This document shows, piece by piece, positions 25,101 to 33,479 of a stretch of 64,000 nucleotides of DNA. The DNA is from an uncultured Aquimarina sp. (GTDB lineage: Bacteria > Bacteroidota > Bacteroidia > Flavobacteriales > Flavobacteriaceae). The stretch covers positions 53,849 to 117,848 of the forward strand of contig CANMTP010000011.1 in the NCBI GenBank assembly GCA_947500845.1. Reading direction: 5' to 3'. The notes beneath the pieces were generated by a model, which had not been told where the DNA came from, made no database searches, and saw only the letters and a program-made list of their open reading frames with translations. Every line of letters starts with the position of its first letter. The stretch's first letter is position 1. Both the position numbers and the translations under genes were made by a program.

Positions 25101-25525
25101 TTTTCAGGGGCTTCATTCATTTTTTTATAGAAAATCTTACTTACCACTTTCCATTCACCGTTAATCTTAAGCAGATTCATATAATCTATAAATGTAAAAG
25201 TGGGGTATTCAATTTCGAGTTTGGCATTTGCAGCATGACCCGTAATATTAATATAGTCAATCTTTGTTTTCCTATTTTGTTTTGGTCCCGGTTTCATTCC
25301 TTTTTTAAAAAATTCTAAAGCATTCACTTCTTTATACTCGCCATTTTTTAAATATTTCATTATAGCCGTCTCATGAAAAGCCTTTTTTAGAGTCTCATAA
25401 TCATTATTTGTACCTCCGTCAAGATAATATTGTACAGTTTTTTCAACCAGTGTGTAATCAGATTCCTGGGCTTTTATGGACATGGTAATAGTCAGCAATA
25501 GTGATAAGGCGAACAATAGTTTCAT
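25097..25525 (-). CDS. Secreted NTF2-like/SnoaL-fold protein
   Basis: The start at 25525 gives MKLLFALSLLLTITMSIKAQ, a good signal peptide; the frame is open to 25600 but the extension is not signal-like and runs into a dispersed repeat. The mature ~120 residues follow the nuclear transport factor 2 pattern of the lumazine-binding-like type (TVQYYLDGGTNNDYETLKKAFH, GEWKVVSKIFYKK). It forms a coupled pair with the PD40 gene. The ligand is unknown. Confidence 0.85.
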   Translation of the reverse strand: MKLLFALSLLLTITMSIKAQESDYTLVEKTVQYYLDGGTNNDYETLKKAFHETAIMKYLKNGEYKEVNALEFFKKGMKPGPKQNRKTKIDYINITGHAANAKLEIEYPTFTFIDYMNLLKINGEWKVVSKIFYKKMNEAPEK

Positions 25526-25580
25526 TTGATAATATTTTATATTGAACATTGATTTATTTCTTAATATTGATACTGTATCC

Positions 25581-25680
25581 AGTAAACTACCTTGCGACAA
25601 GCCTACACGGCATCGTTTGGAAAATAATTTTGATTTCGAGGCAAGCCTCGGTACATTTAAAATCTCGATTATCGAGTAAA
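25581..25680 (+). repeat. Dispersed ~100-bp palindromic repeat, copy 1
   Basis: This copy runs from AGTAAACTACC to CTCGATTATCGAGTAAA. It contains the perfect palindromes CGAGGCAAGCCTCG and CTCGATTATCGAG. Copy 2 (40192-40287, opposite strand) matches it along its whole length with scattered substitutions, and copy 3 (63532-63604) matches the first ~70 bp. Confidence 0.8.
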
Positions 25681-25903
25681 AAAGATTGTTGATCTAAAGT
25701 AGAAAAACATTTTTGAACCTATTCATAAAAAAAACCTAATACTAGTTTTTGTCTATTTTAAACAACCAACTTCAAGTAAGATATGCGTTTATTTTGAAGG
25801 TTTTACAATTGAAAATGCTTGTAGCTTATCTATTAATTTACATTATGGCAAAAGAGAACTCCATCATATAGAATTCCCTTTTGAAGTCTCATTTGTAAAT
25901 ATA
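25681..25903. other. Intergenic region with nothing recognised
   Basis: The 223 bp between the dispersed repeat and the DUF1203 gene are AT-rich and hold no supported gene. Confidence 0.5.
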
Positions 25904-26392
25904 TCAAAATGCATCAATTCTTTCGATCTTACAAATAAAACAACCTGCTTCAGAATTTCTTGCGTGTAAATAAGAGACCTCATCATTTTCTTTAAATATT
26001 TCTGAAATCAAAACATCTATATCAGAATCTCCAACGAGTTTGGTGTATATCATTTGTTGATCCTTACTATATCCAATTAAGGTCAACGGAAAATTTTGTT
26101 TATCAGCTTTGATTTCTGAAGGAAATTTATGGATGTCTGAATACGGTTCAACTTCTTTTGCATGAATGAATATTGGCCCTGATTGTGCAAAAGCATTACT
26201 GATTTCGAAGGGGTTATGATGTAATAAAAGTCTTTTATCTTTTCCAGGTTTGAATGGTTTTAGAGAAACTCTACATGGCCCAAACCCAGTAGCAACTTGT
26301 TCGATAACCGGATATTCAAAATCATCTTTTCTAGATTTTTGGATTTTAGAAGCATACCTTTTGGTCAAAGGAATAATTTTAAATCGACTCAT
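25904..26392 (-). CDS. DUF1203 domain-containing protein
   Basis: The 162-residue cytoplasmic protein fits DUF1203: GFGPCRVSLKPFKPGKDKRLLLHHNPF, quoted here in parts as GPCRVSL, PGKDKRLLL and NPF, then SGPIFIHAKEVEPY and a C-terminal HARNSEAGCFICKI. The two closing cysteines (CFIC) and the GPCR cysteine could bind a metal, but no activity is known for the family. It lies downstream of the Ada-like gene (67-bp gap) and may be cotranscribed. Confidence 0.8.
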   Translation of the reverse strand: MSRFKIIPLTKRYASKIQKSRKDDFEYPVIEQVATGFGPCRVSLKPFKPGKDKRLLLHHNPFEISNAFAQSGPIFIHAKEVEPYSDIHKFPSEIKADKQNFPLTLIGYSKDQQMIYTKLVGDSDIDVLISEIFKENDEVSYLHARNSEAGCFICKIERIDAF

Positions 26393-26459
26393 TTTTTATT
26401 TTTTTAATGTCCTACACAAAGATGAGTTCAATTTCAAATCTGTACCACCCGAATCTTGC

Positions 26460-27305
26460 TCAATTTCTTGTTAATTTTACAGCTTCCCAACCAATCATAG
26501 CAGTTTTCCGGACATCTCCCCAATGGTATTGTCCAAATTCTCCTGAAGATTGAATCACTCTATGACAAGGAATCAAAAAAGCCACAGGATTGTTACCTAT
26601 TGCTGTTCCAACTGCCCTAGAAGCTTTGGGTTTATCTATATGCGATGCAATAGTTCCATATGTAGTTAACTCCCCTTGAGGAATTTTGAGTAGCGTGTCC
26701 CATACCTTCAACTGAAAATCGGTACCTCTCAAGTGAAGCTTTATTTGATCCAAATCTCTCCAGTCCTTTGTAAAAATGAATAGTGCATGCTGTTGTATTC
26801 TATCTACAACCTGATTGAAAGTTGCATTTGGAAACGGCTTTTTTAGCTCTTGAAAAGCTAATTCTTCGTTATCAACGAATCCCATGTGACAAATACCCTT
26901 ATGGGTAGATGCCACTAGTATTTGGCCAAAAGGTGTTTCGGCATAACTATAATTCACCAACAGATTTTCTCCTCTATTTTTATATTCACCAGGGGTCATG
27001 CCCTCTATCCTTACAAAAAGATCATGTAGTCTTCCTGTTCCTGAGAGTCCGGTTTGGTGAGCGGTATAAAAAAGAGTGGCCTTTTGATTTTGTAGAATTT
27101 GCTTGGCATACTCAATGCTGATATATTGTAAGAATTTTTTTGGACTTACACCTACCCAATTGGTAAAAAGACGTTGAAAATGATAAGGACTAATATGCAC
27201 TTTTTCTGCTATTTCATCCAAATTAGGTTGGGTCCTAAAATTTTGCTTAATGTAAGTTATCGCTTCAGCAATACGATTATAGTCAATCTGGCTTTGTTCT
27301 ATCAT
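26460..27305 (-). CDS. Ada-like bifunctional AraC regulator / methylated-DNA-protein-cysteine methyltransferase
   Basis: Starting at MIEQSQIDYNR (27305) the protein has 281 residues; the longer frame to 27377 adds an improbable hydrophobic stretch. The N-terminal ~100 residues are an AraC helix-turn-helix pair (LDEIAEKVHISPYHFQRLF; AHQTGLSGTGRLHDLFVRIEG). The rest is O6-alkylguanine-DNA alkyltransferase with the acceptor cysteine in IPCHRVI (Cys247) and the helix ASRAVGTAIGNNPVA. The Zn-binding phosphotriester domain of E. coli Ada is absent, a common Bacteroidota form. It removes alkyl groups from DNA suicidally and may regulate its own expression. Confidence 0.93.
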   Translation of the reverse strand: MIEQSQIDYNRIAEAITYIKQNFRTQPNLDEIAEKVHISPYHFQRLFTNWVGVSPKKFLQYISIEYAKQILQNQKATLFYTAHQTGLSGTGRLHDLFVRIEGMTPGEYKNRGENLLVNYSYAETPFGQILVASTHKGICHMGFVDNEELAFQELKKPFPNATFNQVVDRIQQHALFIFTKDWRDLDQIKLHLRGTDFQLKVWDTLLKIPQGELTTYGTIASHIDKPKASRAVGTAIGNNPVAFLIPCHRVIQSSGEFGQYHWGDVRKTAMIGWEAVKLTRN

Positions 27306-27393
27306 CTTTATTCTTTTTTTAAAAACGATACAAAAATAGATTACAACGAATCCTAATAAAACCCAAAACTTGCGCAATAAACTTTAAAGAGCT

Positions 27394-28638
27394 TTAATCC
27401 ATTACAAAATTAAATCCTCCTGAAAATAAACTTGCTTTAAGACCAGAATTACGTTCGTACTGTCTGAACCTCAAATCGATAGTCTTTAAGCCAAGTTTCC
27501 AGATATGCATTTTTGCAAAGATGTCTGTATAACTGACTCCAAAACCGTATTGATTTGCATCAAAATCAGACAAATCATAATCTGATGTATAAAAATCCTG
27601 AGTAGACAAATGCTCATTAAAGGGTGCAAAATAATCAGCAGCAGTTTGGGTATAAAAACGATAGCTTGGATACAGTGTGAATTTATCTGTAATTTTGATA
27701 GGTATTTCTATACTGGCTGTGTGTGAATTAATTCCCCAATCATCTATATAATATCTATAAAAAGTTCGCACTGTAAAAATCTCATTGATGTAATAATGTA
27801 ATCTTCCGCCTACGGCAATCTTAACTCTAGAATCGGGTAAGCGCTCGACATCATCACCAAGGGTAAATTCCTGAACAATCACATCGGTCACATCAGCAAA
27901 TTGAACTCTTTGGAAAGGTGTAGACAGTAAACCTTCTTGCTGAATCATATCAAAAGACAACGACCCCTGCATTCTTTTTGACAATATTTGCGAAAATCCA
28001 ACCCCAAGTGAATATGAATTTCGAGATTCATCATCAAACTTTATAAAAGAGGGTTGATCTCTTAATTCTGTAGGATAAATAGCATTCCAGGTATCCAAAA
28101 AAACATTAGCCTTTACACTTATTTCTGTGTTTTTTTCATTGAATAACTTAGTATAACTGCCTCCAAAACCCACTGAGAAATAATCATACTCTGTTGCCAC
28201 AGCTACGTTGGCCGACCATATATCGTTACGATCGTCACTACTATGACTATAGTTACCAGAAACTGTTGTTAAAACATCTTGCCTTGATGCCCCTGATGAT
28301 GCGACAAAAGGATTCGCAGGACCATTTCCATCAAAAGGTCCTACATTACTTGAGGATGCCGATGTATATGCCGATATACTTGCGTCAATTGTTAATACAT
28401 CGTCATCGTTTAACGGGATAGAAATTAAGATTGTAGGGGTAAGGTCTGTAAGCTCTTCTGTCCCTATACCGCCGGTTACAGCAGCGTTATCGCCTTCCTG
28501 AGTATAATAACTTGCCAAAAAATCAATCTCTGTAGACTCTAGCACCCTTTTCTTATAGGTGGTTGAAGTTTCTTGTTGTGATTCCTGCGCAGTTAGTGCT
28601 GTCGATAATAATAATAGTATTAAGGAGAGTTTTTTCAA
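27394..28638 (-). CDS. DUF3570 outer-membrane beta-barrel protein
   Basis: The 414-residue protein has a signal peptide (ending STALTAQ) and a long series of amphipathic strands ending in aromatic residues, with YKKRVLESTEIDFLASYY near the start and a final strand ending NFVMD, as expected for an outer-membrane barrel. The family is DUF3570, of unknown function. It follows the DUF4266 lipoprotein by 11 bp and a thioredoxin-like gene, a recurrent neighbourhood. An ApbE flavin transferase often seen in such clusters is absent here. Confidence 0.88.
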   Translation of the reverse strand: MKKLSLILLLLSTALTAQESQQETSTTYKKRVLESTEIDFLASYYTQEGDNAAVTGGIGTEELTDLTPTILISIPLNDDDVLTIDASISAYTSASSSNVGPFDGNGPANPFVASSGASRQDVLTTVSGNYSHSSDDRNDIWSANVAVATEYDYFSVGFGGSYTKLFNEKNTEISVKANVFLDTWNAIYPTELRDQPSFIKFDDESRNSYSLGVGFSQILSKRMQGSLSFDMIQQEGLLSTPFQRVQFADVTDVIVQEFTLGDDVERLPDSRVKIAVGGRLHYYINEIFTVRTFYRYYIDDWGINSHTASIEIPIKITDKFTLYPSYRFYTQTAADYFAPFNEHLSTQDFYTSDYDLSDFDANQYGFGVSYTDIFAKMHIWKLGLKTIDLRFRQYERNSGLKASLFSGGFNFVMD

Positions 28639-28649
28639 AAAAATAATTT

Positions 28650-28859
28650 TTAGTTACAACCACATCCACCACCTGTCTTTCCACCATTGGCTCCTGCAGC
28701 CGACTCTCTATAGGCTTGAAAATTGGTCTCAAAACGATCGCATTTTTTTAAAGCAAGTTCCATATCAGGATCATTGATTTGTACTTTTTCATATTCTTTG
28801 ACTACAACACAGGAGGTGAAACTAAGAAAAAAACACAAAACAAGAATAAGCTTATTCAT
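28650..28859 (-). CDS. DUF4266 small lipoprotein with C-terminal Cys motif
   Basis: The 69-residue protein has a lipobox (FLSFTSC, Cys17), then YEKVQINDPDMEL, and ends GGKTGGGCGCN, so the lipid-anchored mature peptide of about 53 residues carries a terminal Gly-rich CxC motif. That fits DUF4266. The motif could bind a metal or be a thiol substrate of the thioredoxin-like protein encoded 7 bp upstream. It lies between that gene and the DUF3570 barrel gene in one operon. Confidence 0.88.
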   Translation of the reverse strand: MNKLILVLCFFLSFTSCVVVKEYEKVQINDPDMELALKKCDRFETNFQAYRESAAGANGGKTGGGCGCN

Positions 28860-28866
28860 ACAGATA

Positions 28867-29307
28867 CTATTTGATCATTGAGTTTAACATATTAAGATAC
28901 GCATTAGGAGTCACTTTCTTATACCCGACTTCGCCAAGTTTTTTGCCGGTTTTATCTAAAACCACTACGAGAGGAAATCCACCACTTTTATTGTACCTTT
29001 CTGCTAACCCATTATTTTGGTCTTGTAGCTGTTGGGACAATTGGTTCTTTTTCCTTCTTGGAAAATCAGCTTTTACAAGCACATAATTATCCTGGGCATA
29101 CTTTTTAAATTCTTCTGTATCAAACACTTGTTTTTCTAACTTAATACAGGGTGCGCACCAATCTGAGCCAGCAAACACCAATATAATAGGATGATTATTT
29201 TTTGAAGCAATTTTTTTTGCTTCTACAAAATTGTTTAGCCACTCTTGAGCATTCATTTGAGCCATTCCTGCGACAACTAGAAATCCTACTATAATTATTT
29301 TTTTCAT
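28867..29307 (-). CDS. Periplasmic thioredoxin-family protein
   Basis: The 146-residue protein has a signal peptide (ending GMAQMNA) and a thioredoxin fold with the active site WCAPC (Cys51, Cys54), the cis-Pro region GGFPLVVVLDKTGK and a C-terminal helix. It should be a periplasmic thiol reductase or oxidase. It is the first gene of the thioredoxin-DUF4266-DUF3570 operon; the DUF4266 protein with its terminal CGC is the obvious candidate partner. Confidence 0.92.
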   Translation of the reverse strand: MKKIIIVGFLVVAGMAQMNAQEWLNNFVEAKKIASKNNHPIILVFAGSDWCAPCIKLEKQVFDTEEFKKYAQDNYVLVKADFPRRKKNQLSQQLQDQNNGLAERYNKSGGFPLVVVLDKTGKKLGEVGYKKVTPNAYLNMLNSMIK

Positions 29308-29399
29308 AGAACTATAAATCTAATATCTATTAATTACTATTACAAATGATTAGTATACCAAAATAATAGCAAAACTATTATTTGTACTCAATCTAAATG

Positions 29400-29413
29400 A
29401 TGATAATTATCAT
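29400..29413. promoter_or_regulatory. Perfect palindrome upstream of the thioredoxin operon
   Basis: ATGATAATTATCAT is a perfect 14-bp palindrome, 93 bp upstream of the thioredoxin-like gene. It resembles half of a classical Fur box (GATAAT repeats). Whether it is an operator is unknown. Confidence 0.35.
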
Positions 29414-29450
29414 ACTGAATAAAATCTATTGTTATTTGATCACTTAATAA

Positions 29451-29485
29451 AAAACGAGCATGTTTTGAAACATGCTCGTTTTTTC
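29451..29485 (-). terminator. Strong terminator after the Cys/Lys-rich small ORF
   Basis: AAAACGAGCATGTTT pairs perfectly (15 bp) with AAACATGCTCGTTTT, with A/T tracts on both sides. It ends the minus-strand unit 27 bp beyond the stop of the 47-residue ORF. Confidence 0.85.
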
Positions 29486-29511
29486 TATGATAGAAATTAA
29501 AACCAATTAAT

Positions 29512-29655
29512 TTATAATTTGGGACATCTCTTGCAATTGGATTTCCCTTTCTTTTTATACTTTTTACAACATTTTTTCTTTTTTCCTCCGCAAACAACTT
29601 CACAATTTACAGATACACAAGGAGAATATAATGATGGTGTCCCTAAATTTTGCAC
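29512..29655 (-). CDS. Possible 47-residue Cys/Lys-rich protein
   Basis: A minus-strand frame starts at GTG 29655 and stops at 29512. The peptide opens with an LGTPSLYSPC segment and continues with NCEVVCGG, KKKKCCKKYKKKGK and NCKRCPKL: seven cysteines and a strongly basic second half. There is no ATG in frame and an in-frame stop just upstream. A Bacteroidota-like promoter (TTTG-N16-TATTTTTG) lies about 35 bp before the GTG and a 15-bp terminator follows, so a small dedicated transcript is likely. It may bind metal or nucleic acid, or be a defensin-like peptide. The 71-residue frame overlapping it (29388-29603) is a shadow. Confidence 0.45.
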   Translation of the reverse strand: MQNLGTPSLYSPCVSVNCEVVCGGKKKKCCKKYKKKGKSNCKRCPKL

Positions 29656-29688
29656 TAATCTTAATTTTTATTAAATCTAAATAAAGTA

Positions 29689-29716
29689 CAAAAATAAATA
29701 AAAAAAAGAATTCAAA
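29689..29716 (-). promoter_or_regulatory. Putative promoter of the Cys/Lys-rich ORF
   Basis: On the minus strand TTTG (29713-29716) and TATTTTTG (29689-29696) are separated by 16 nt. Both match the Bacteroidota consensus, although the spacing is slightly short. Confidence 0.45.
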
Positions 29717-29756
29717 AAAAGGAATGTTTAAATTTTCTTTACTGACTTATTAACAG

Positions 29757-30260
29757 TTATTTACCTTCTTCTACAGCTTGTAAAGTATTAATGTCCCGAT
29801 CAAACAAATAATGTCCGGATCTATCGTCACCAATGATCTTTAGTTTATCCAATAACGTACGCGCAATAGCCTCTTCTTCAAGTTGTTCTGCTACATACCA
29901 TTGCATAAAATTATGTACGTTGTAATCTTTAAACTGTAGACACTCATAAATAATATTATTGATTTTGGAAGTGACGAATTCTTCACTTTCAAGAAATATT
30001 TCAAAAAGTTCCATCAAAGATTTAAAATCATCTCTAGGTTTATCTATTGCTGGTATTACTGCTATTCCGTTTCGTTCATTTATAAATTTAACCAGTTTGG
30101 TCATGTGTACACGCTCTTCTTCAGATTGTGTATAAAAAAAGTCTGCAACCCCATTGTATCCCCGGGTATCAGCCCAACTAGCCATTGAAAGGTACTGTGC
30201 AGAAGCTTTTGCTTCGTACTTTATCTGGTCATTAAGTAATTTCTCAATTTCTGGTATCAT
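29757..30260 (-). CDS. Ferritin (non-heme, bacterial FtnA type)
   Basis: The start at 30260 (MIPEIEKLLNDQIKYEA) is preceded by AGGAG at 8 nt and gives 167 residues, the family norm; the frame opens at 30290 with ten extra residues. Ferroxidase ligands are visible: E17 in IKYEA, the EEERVH segment of helix B with Glu and His, and Q/E residues in YVAEQLEEEA. Twenty-four subunits form a shell that oxidises Fe2+ and stores iron. The neighbouring imelysin/TonB and heme-binding genes fit an iron theme. Confidence 0.95.
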   Translation of the reverse strand: MIPEIEKLLNDQIKYEAKASAQYLSMASWADTRGYNGVADFFYTQSEEERVHMTKLVKFINERNGIAVIPAIDKPRDDFKSLMELFEIFLESEEFVTSKINNIIYECLQFKDYNVHNFMQWYVAEQLEEEAIARTLLDKLKIIGDDRSGHYLFDRDINTLQAVEEGK

Positions 30261-30401
30261 ATGCTTTACTCCTAATTCTTTTGTATACATCTAAAATAAG
30301 CAATTTATCGCGCTTTATATAGCACCAACATGATTTCTGTATAATTAAAATGAAACTTGCTTATCATCTTTTAGAAGAGCGTACTAAAAAAATGAGAGAA
30401 A

Positions 30402-30914
30402 CTATGCGGCTTTCTCGAAAGCGATATAATTAATAAGTTTTCCTTTTTTATCATGGATAGGGAATCCTTTGATCTTACAAGTGTAGGGAGTATCATCTTT
30501 TCTGTAATTGAGAATAGAGACTTCAAAAGGCATTCCTTTATTTATTGCGGTTCTCACTTTTGCTGATGTTTCGTGGCATGTATTTTCTCCTTGAAACATT
30601 TTTGGAGAATTACCAATAACTTCTTCTGGTGAATACCCGTTCAACTTTTCTATATTCTTTGATGCATAAACAATCTTCAAACTTGGGTTTGTAATTACAA
30701 TAACCGATTGTTCTTCTAAAAGCTCTTTATAATAATCTTTATTGAAATCCCAGTTTTGAGTCAATTTTTTGAGTGCACCAATATCCTCTTTAAATATTTC
30801 GAGAGTTGCATGATGCTCTCCATAAAATTCCCAGGATAATAAAGGCAAAGAATATCTTGACATTTTCTCATAATACCCAGCCATCATATGATCGTATCCC
30901 TTGAAATCTTCCAT
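30402..30914 (-). CDS. Single-PAS-domain protein
   Basis: The 170-residue protein has about 55 residues of N-terminal helix, then one PAS domain (SVIVITNPSLKIVYASKNIEKLNGYSPEEV in two pieces, PFEVSILNYRKDDTPYTCKIKGFPI). The segment VIGNSPKMFQG sits where LOV photoreceptors have GxNCRFLQ; the photoactive Cys is replaced by Pro, so it is not a LOV domain. No kinase or other output domain follows, so it probably acts through a partner protein. It is a single gene. Confidence 0.88.
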   Translation of the reverse strand: MEDFKGYDHMMAGYYEKMSRYSLPLLSWEFYGEHHATLEIFKEDIGALKKLTQNWDFNKDYYKELLEEQSVIVITNPSLKIVYASKNIEKLNGYSPEEVIGNSPKMFQGENTCHETSAKVRTAINKGMPFEVSILNYRKDDTPYTCKIKGFPIHDKKGKLINYIAFEKAA

Positions 30915-31010
30915 AAAACCTAATTTTTTATCAAAATTATTGAATTAAACTTGTACTTAAGATTGAACAAAAGTTAATTCTTTGATTAAACAAAGGTTAA
31001 ACTTTTGCTT

Positions 31011-33479
31011 TTACAAAGTAAACTGAAGGGTTGCATACCATGATATTGGTGCTGCTGGAATAATTCCAGGACCAGGATAGCCTGTTGCACGTTGTGTGAA
31101 GTAGCTTTCATCTAAAAGATTATTAATTCCCGTCTCTAACTTAAACTTTCTGTAAGTGTAAGAGAATGAAATATCAACTATAGAGTATGCAGGGATTTTA
31201 CCTAACGTTCCCTCTTCCTTGGTACCAGTGAGACCTCTATCGGCATTGGTAACTTCTGTAAACTGTTCTGAAAGGTGGGTAAACTGAATATTACCTAGAA
31301 AGTTTTTATAACCAAATCCTATTCCTGTTTTTAGATTTATTAAGGGTATAAACTCTACTTTGTTACCTTCAATAGGCTCCTCTGATCTAGTGTATTCTGA
31401 ATCCGTTATAGCCAGATTTACAAAAGTATTAAGTACGTAATTGGTATTATTTGCAAAAAAAGTATTACCAATATTCCAATTTGTATAGCTTTCTATTCCA
31501 TAAATTAAAGCTTCTCCTATGTTTCCGCGTACCCGTTGAGCTCTATCATTAAAAACTTCCCCTATGCGGTCATCATACCATAAACCAAATAAACTGGCAT
31601 CATAAGTGAGATCATCATTGATCTTGCCTCTGATCCCAATATCGGCTGTAAAGCCTTCTTCATCACCAATATCCGGCCGAATAGAGAACGTAGGATTAAC
31701 GATTCGAATATCACTAAAAGTCACTGATCTATAGTTTTGAGAAACATTGGCATAAGCTTCAATTTCTGGACTAATTTTATAACTAGAGCCAATTCCCAAT
31801 AACACAAAAGACCTTTCTAGAGTCTCATCATCGGTTTCTGTCGTATTGTTGATAGGGTTACCGGCATTATCAAAAACCACATTATTATAAATTCCTTCAG
31901 TCTCCGTTTTGATGTACTCGAAACGGAATCCAGGGGTAATCGAAAATTTATCTGAAATATTAAATATATTTTCTCCAAAAACAGCAATATTAAGATTAGG
32001 GAAATCAAAGCTAGATTGATTGGCATAATCAGGAAATCTATCATTTTTAAAACTAAAATCTGCATCTGAACCCAAGCTGCCAGGGCCTTGTCTGGCATCA
32101 TTATTAGCTTGATAATATTTTGAACCTATTAGAAAAACTGATTCTTTACCTAGTATATTATACCTACTTAACAATCTTGCCTCCGCTCCCCAGTTTTTGA
32201 AATTTCCAACGATCAGATCTCGTGGGTTTACGAAATTACTATTAACATCTACTTCATCAACTGCCGTAATTGGATTAGCATTCAGATCTGTAGGTATTCC
32301 CCTAAACCCTAAAGCACTTCGCGAAGCATCCAAACCAAAAAAATTAAGACTAAAATCTGTCTTTTCAGAAAACTGATGCTCAAGTTTTAATGAGTACAAT
32401 TTCCAGTCAACTTCAAACCAGTTTCTAGTACGATTGCTAAAATCGGGATCCAGTTCGAATTGTGTATCGGTTAATCCTCCCGGCTGTTTTGCCAGATAAT
32501 TAAGATAAGTGAACTCCCCTATCAATTTTGTTTTTTCAGACAATTGATACCCTAAGTGTGCATAAAAATTCTTAGAATCAAATTCGGAATTCGGTCTAAA
32601 ACCGTCACCTTGCTTATAATTAAAATAGGTGTAGTAACTAAATTTACCTACCGTTCCACTTAAGCTATTAAAACTAGTAAATAAATTAAACGAACCCAGG
32701 GACTGTCGTGAAACCAATTCAATCTTTTTATTGGGATTGGGTTGCTTCATTTTAAAATTGATCAATCCCCCAAACTGTGTGCCGTATTGTAACGAAGCTG
32801 CACCGCGCACTACTTGTATTTCAGTTAAAGCTTCTGCCGGAGGTGTATAATAACTTTCGGGATAACCCAGCACGTCTGCACTAATATCATACCCGTTTTG
32901 ACGTGTATTAAAATTAGCAGTTCTATTAGGATCAAGACCTCGACCCCCGATATTAAGCTGCAATCCGCCAATACTATTCTCATAAATATTAAGTCCTACA
33001 ACCTGTGCATAAATTTGTCGTGCATTGTTTGATGCTAAGTTACCTATAGTATTTTCAAGTAAAACAACTTCACTTTTCTTTCCTGCGTAAATTGCTGTTC
33101 CTTCAACAGGTTTTAGTTGTTTGAGTCCAAAAATACGTTCTCTTCGCTGCGTAATGAGTACTTCTGAAAGCTCTTCGCCTAGCGGATTAAGAACAAGGTT
33201 TATCTGAGTATCACCATCTACGGTAACTTGTTTTTCAAGAATATCAAAATCATAATTAAAAATTGTAATCGAGTATTCACCGTTTTCTATATCAGTAAAT
33301 TCAAAACTACCATCTTGTTTAGTAGTCGTTTGTTCTCCTGTATTCTGGTTGTAAACTTCTGCATTATTAATAGGTTTATTATTTTGATCAGTAACAGTTC
33401 CAGTCAATTTATGCTGTCCTGCTACCGAAATCCAAATAAAAGCTACAAATAATAGTACTTTATAATCCCTTAATTTCAT
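31011..33479 (-). CDS. TonB-dependent receptor (FecA-like)
   Basis: With the start at 33479 (MKLRDYKVLLFVAFIWISVAGQ, signal peptide) the protein has 822 residues. A carboxypeptidase-regulatory-like domain (LTGTVTDQNNKPINNAEV), then a plug (TIGNLASNNARQIYAQVVGL; VRGAASLQYGTQFGGLINF) and a 22-strand barrel follow, ending in the aromatic strand YATLQFTL. The frame overlaps the upstream HTTM gene by 20 bp, so the genes are coupled. The context with imelysin and DUF4856 lipoproteins points to import of iron, heme or a ferric chelate. Confidence 0.93.
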   Translation of the reverse strand: MKLRDYKVLLFVAFIWISVAGQHKLTGTVTDQNNKPINNAEVYNQNTGEQTTTKQDGSFEFTDIENGEYSITIFNYDFDILEKQVTVDGDTQINLVLNPLGEELSEVLITQRRERIFGLKQLKPVEGTAIYAGKKSEVVLLENTIGNLASNNARQIYAQVVGLNIYENSIGGLQLNIGGRGLDPNRTANFNTRQNGYDISADVLGYPESYYTPPAEALTEIQVVRGAASLQYGTQFGGLINFKMKQPNPNKKIELVSRQSLGSFNLFTSFNSLSGTVGKFSYYTYFNYKQGDGFRPNSEFDSKNFYAHLGYQLSEKTKLIGEFTYLNYLAKQPGGLTDTQFELDPDFSNRTRNWFEVDWKLYSLKLEHQFSEKTDFSLNFFGLDASRSALGFRGIPTDLNANPITAVDEVDVNSNFVNPRDLIVGNFKNWGAEARLLSRYNILGKESVFLIGSKYYQANNDARQGPGSLGSDADFSFKNDRFPDYANQSSFDFPNLNIAVFGENIFNISDKFSITPGFRFEYIKTETEGIYNNVVFDNAGNPINNTTETDDETLERSFVLLGIGSSYKISPEIEAYANVSQNYRSVTFSDIRIVNPTFSIRPDIGDEEGFTADIGIRGKINDDLTYDASLFGLWYDDRIGEVFNDRAQRVRGNIGEALIYGIESYTNWNIGNTFFANNTNYVLNTFVNLAITDSEYTRSEEPIEGNKVEFIPLINLKTGIGFGYKNFLGNIQFTHLSEQFTEVTNADRGLTGTKEEGTLGKIPAYSIVDISFSYTYRKFKLETGINNLLDESYFTQRATGYPGPGIIPAAPISWYATLQFTL

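Noticed and set aside
29388..29603. 71-residue minus-strand ORF
   Set aside because: It runs through the terminator hairpin and overlaps, in another frame, the Cys-rich ORF that has its own promoter; its composition is not protein-like.
30402..30914. PAS protein as a LOV blue-light sensor
   Set aside because: The flavin-adduct cysteine of GxNCRFLQ is replaced (VIGNSPKMFQG).
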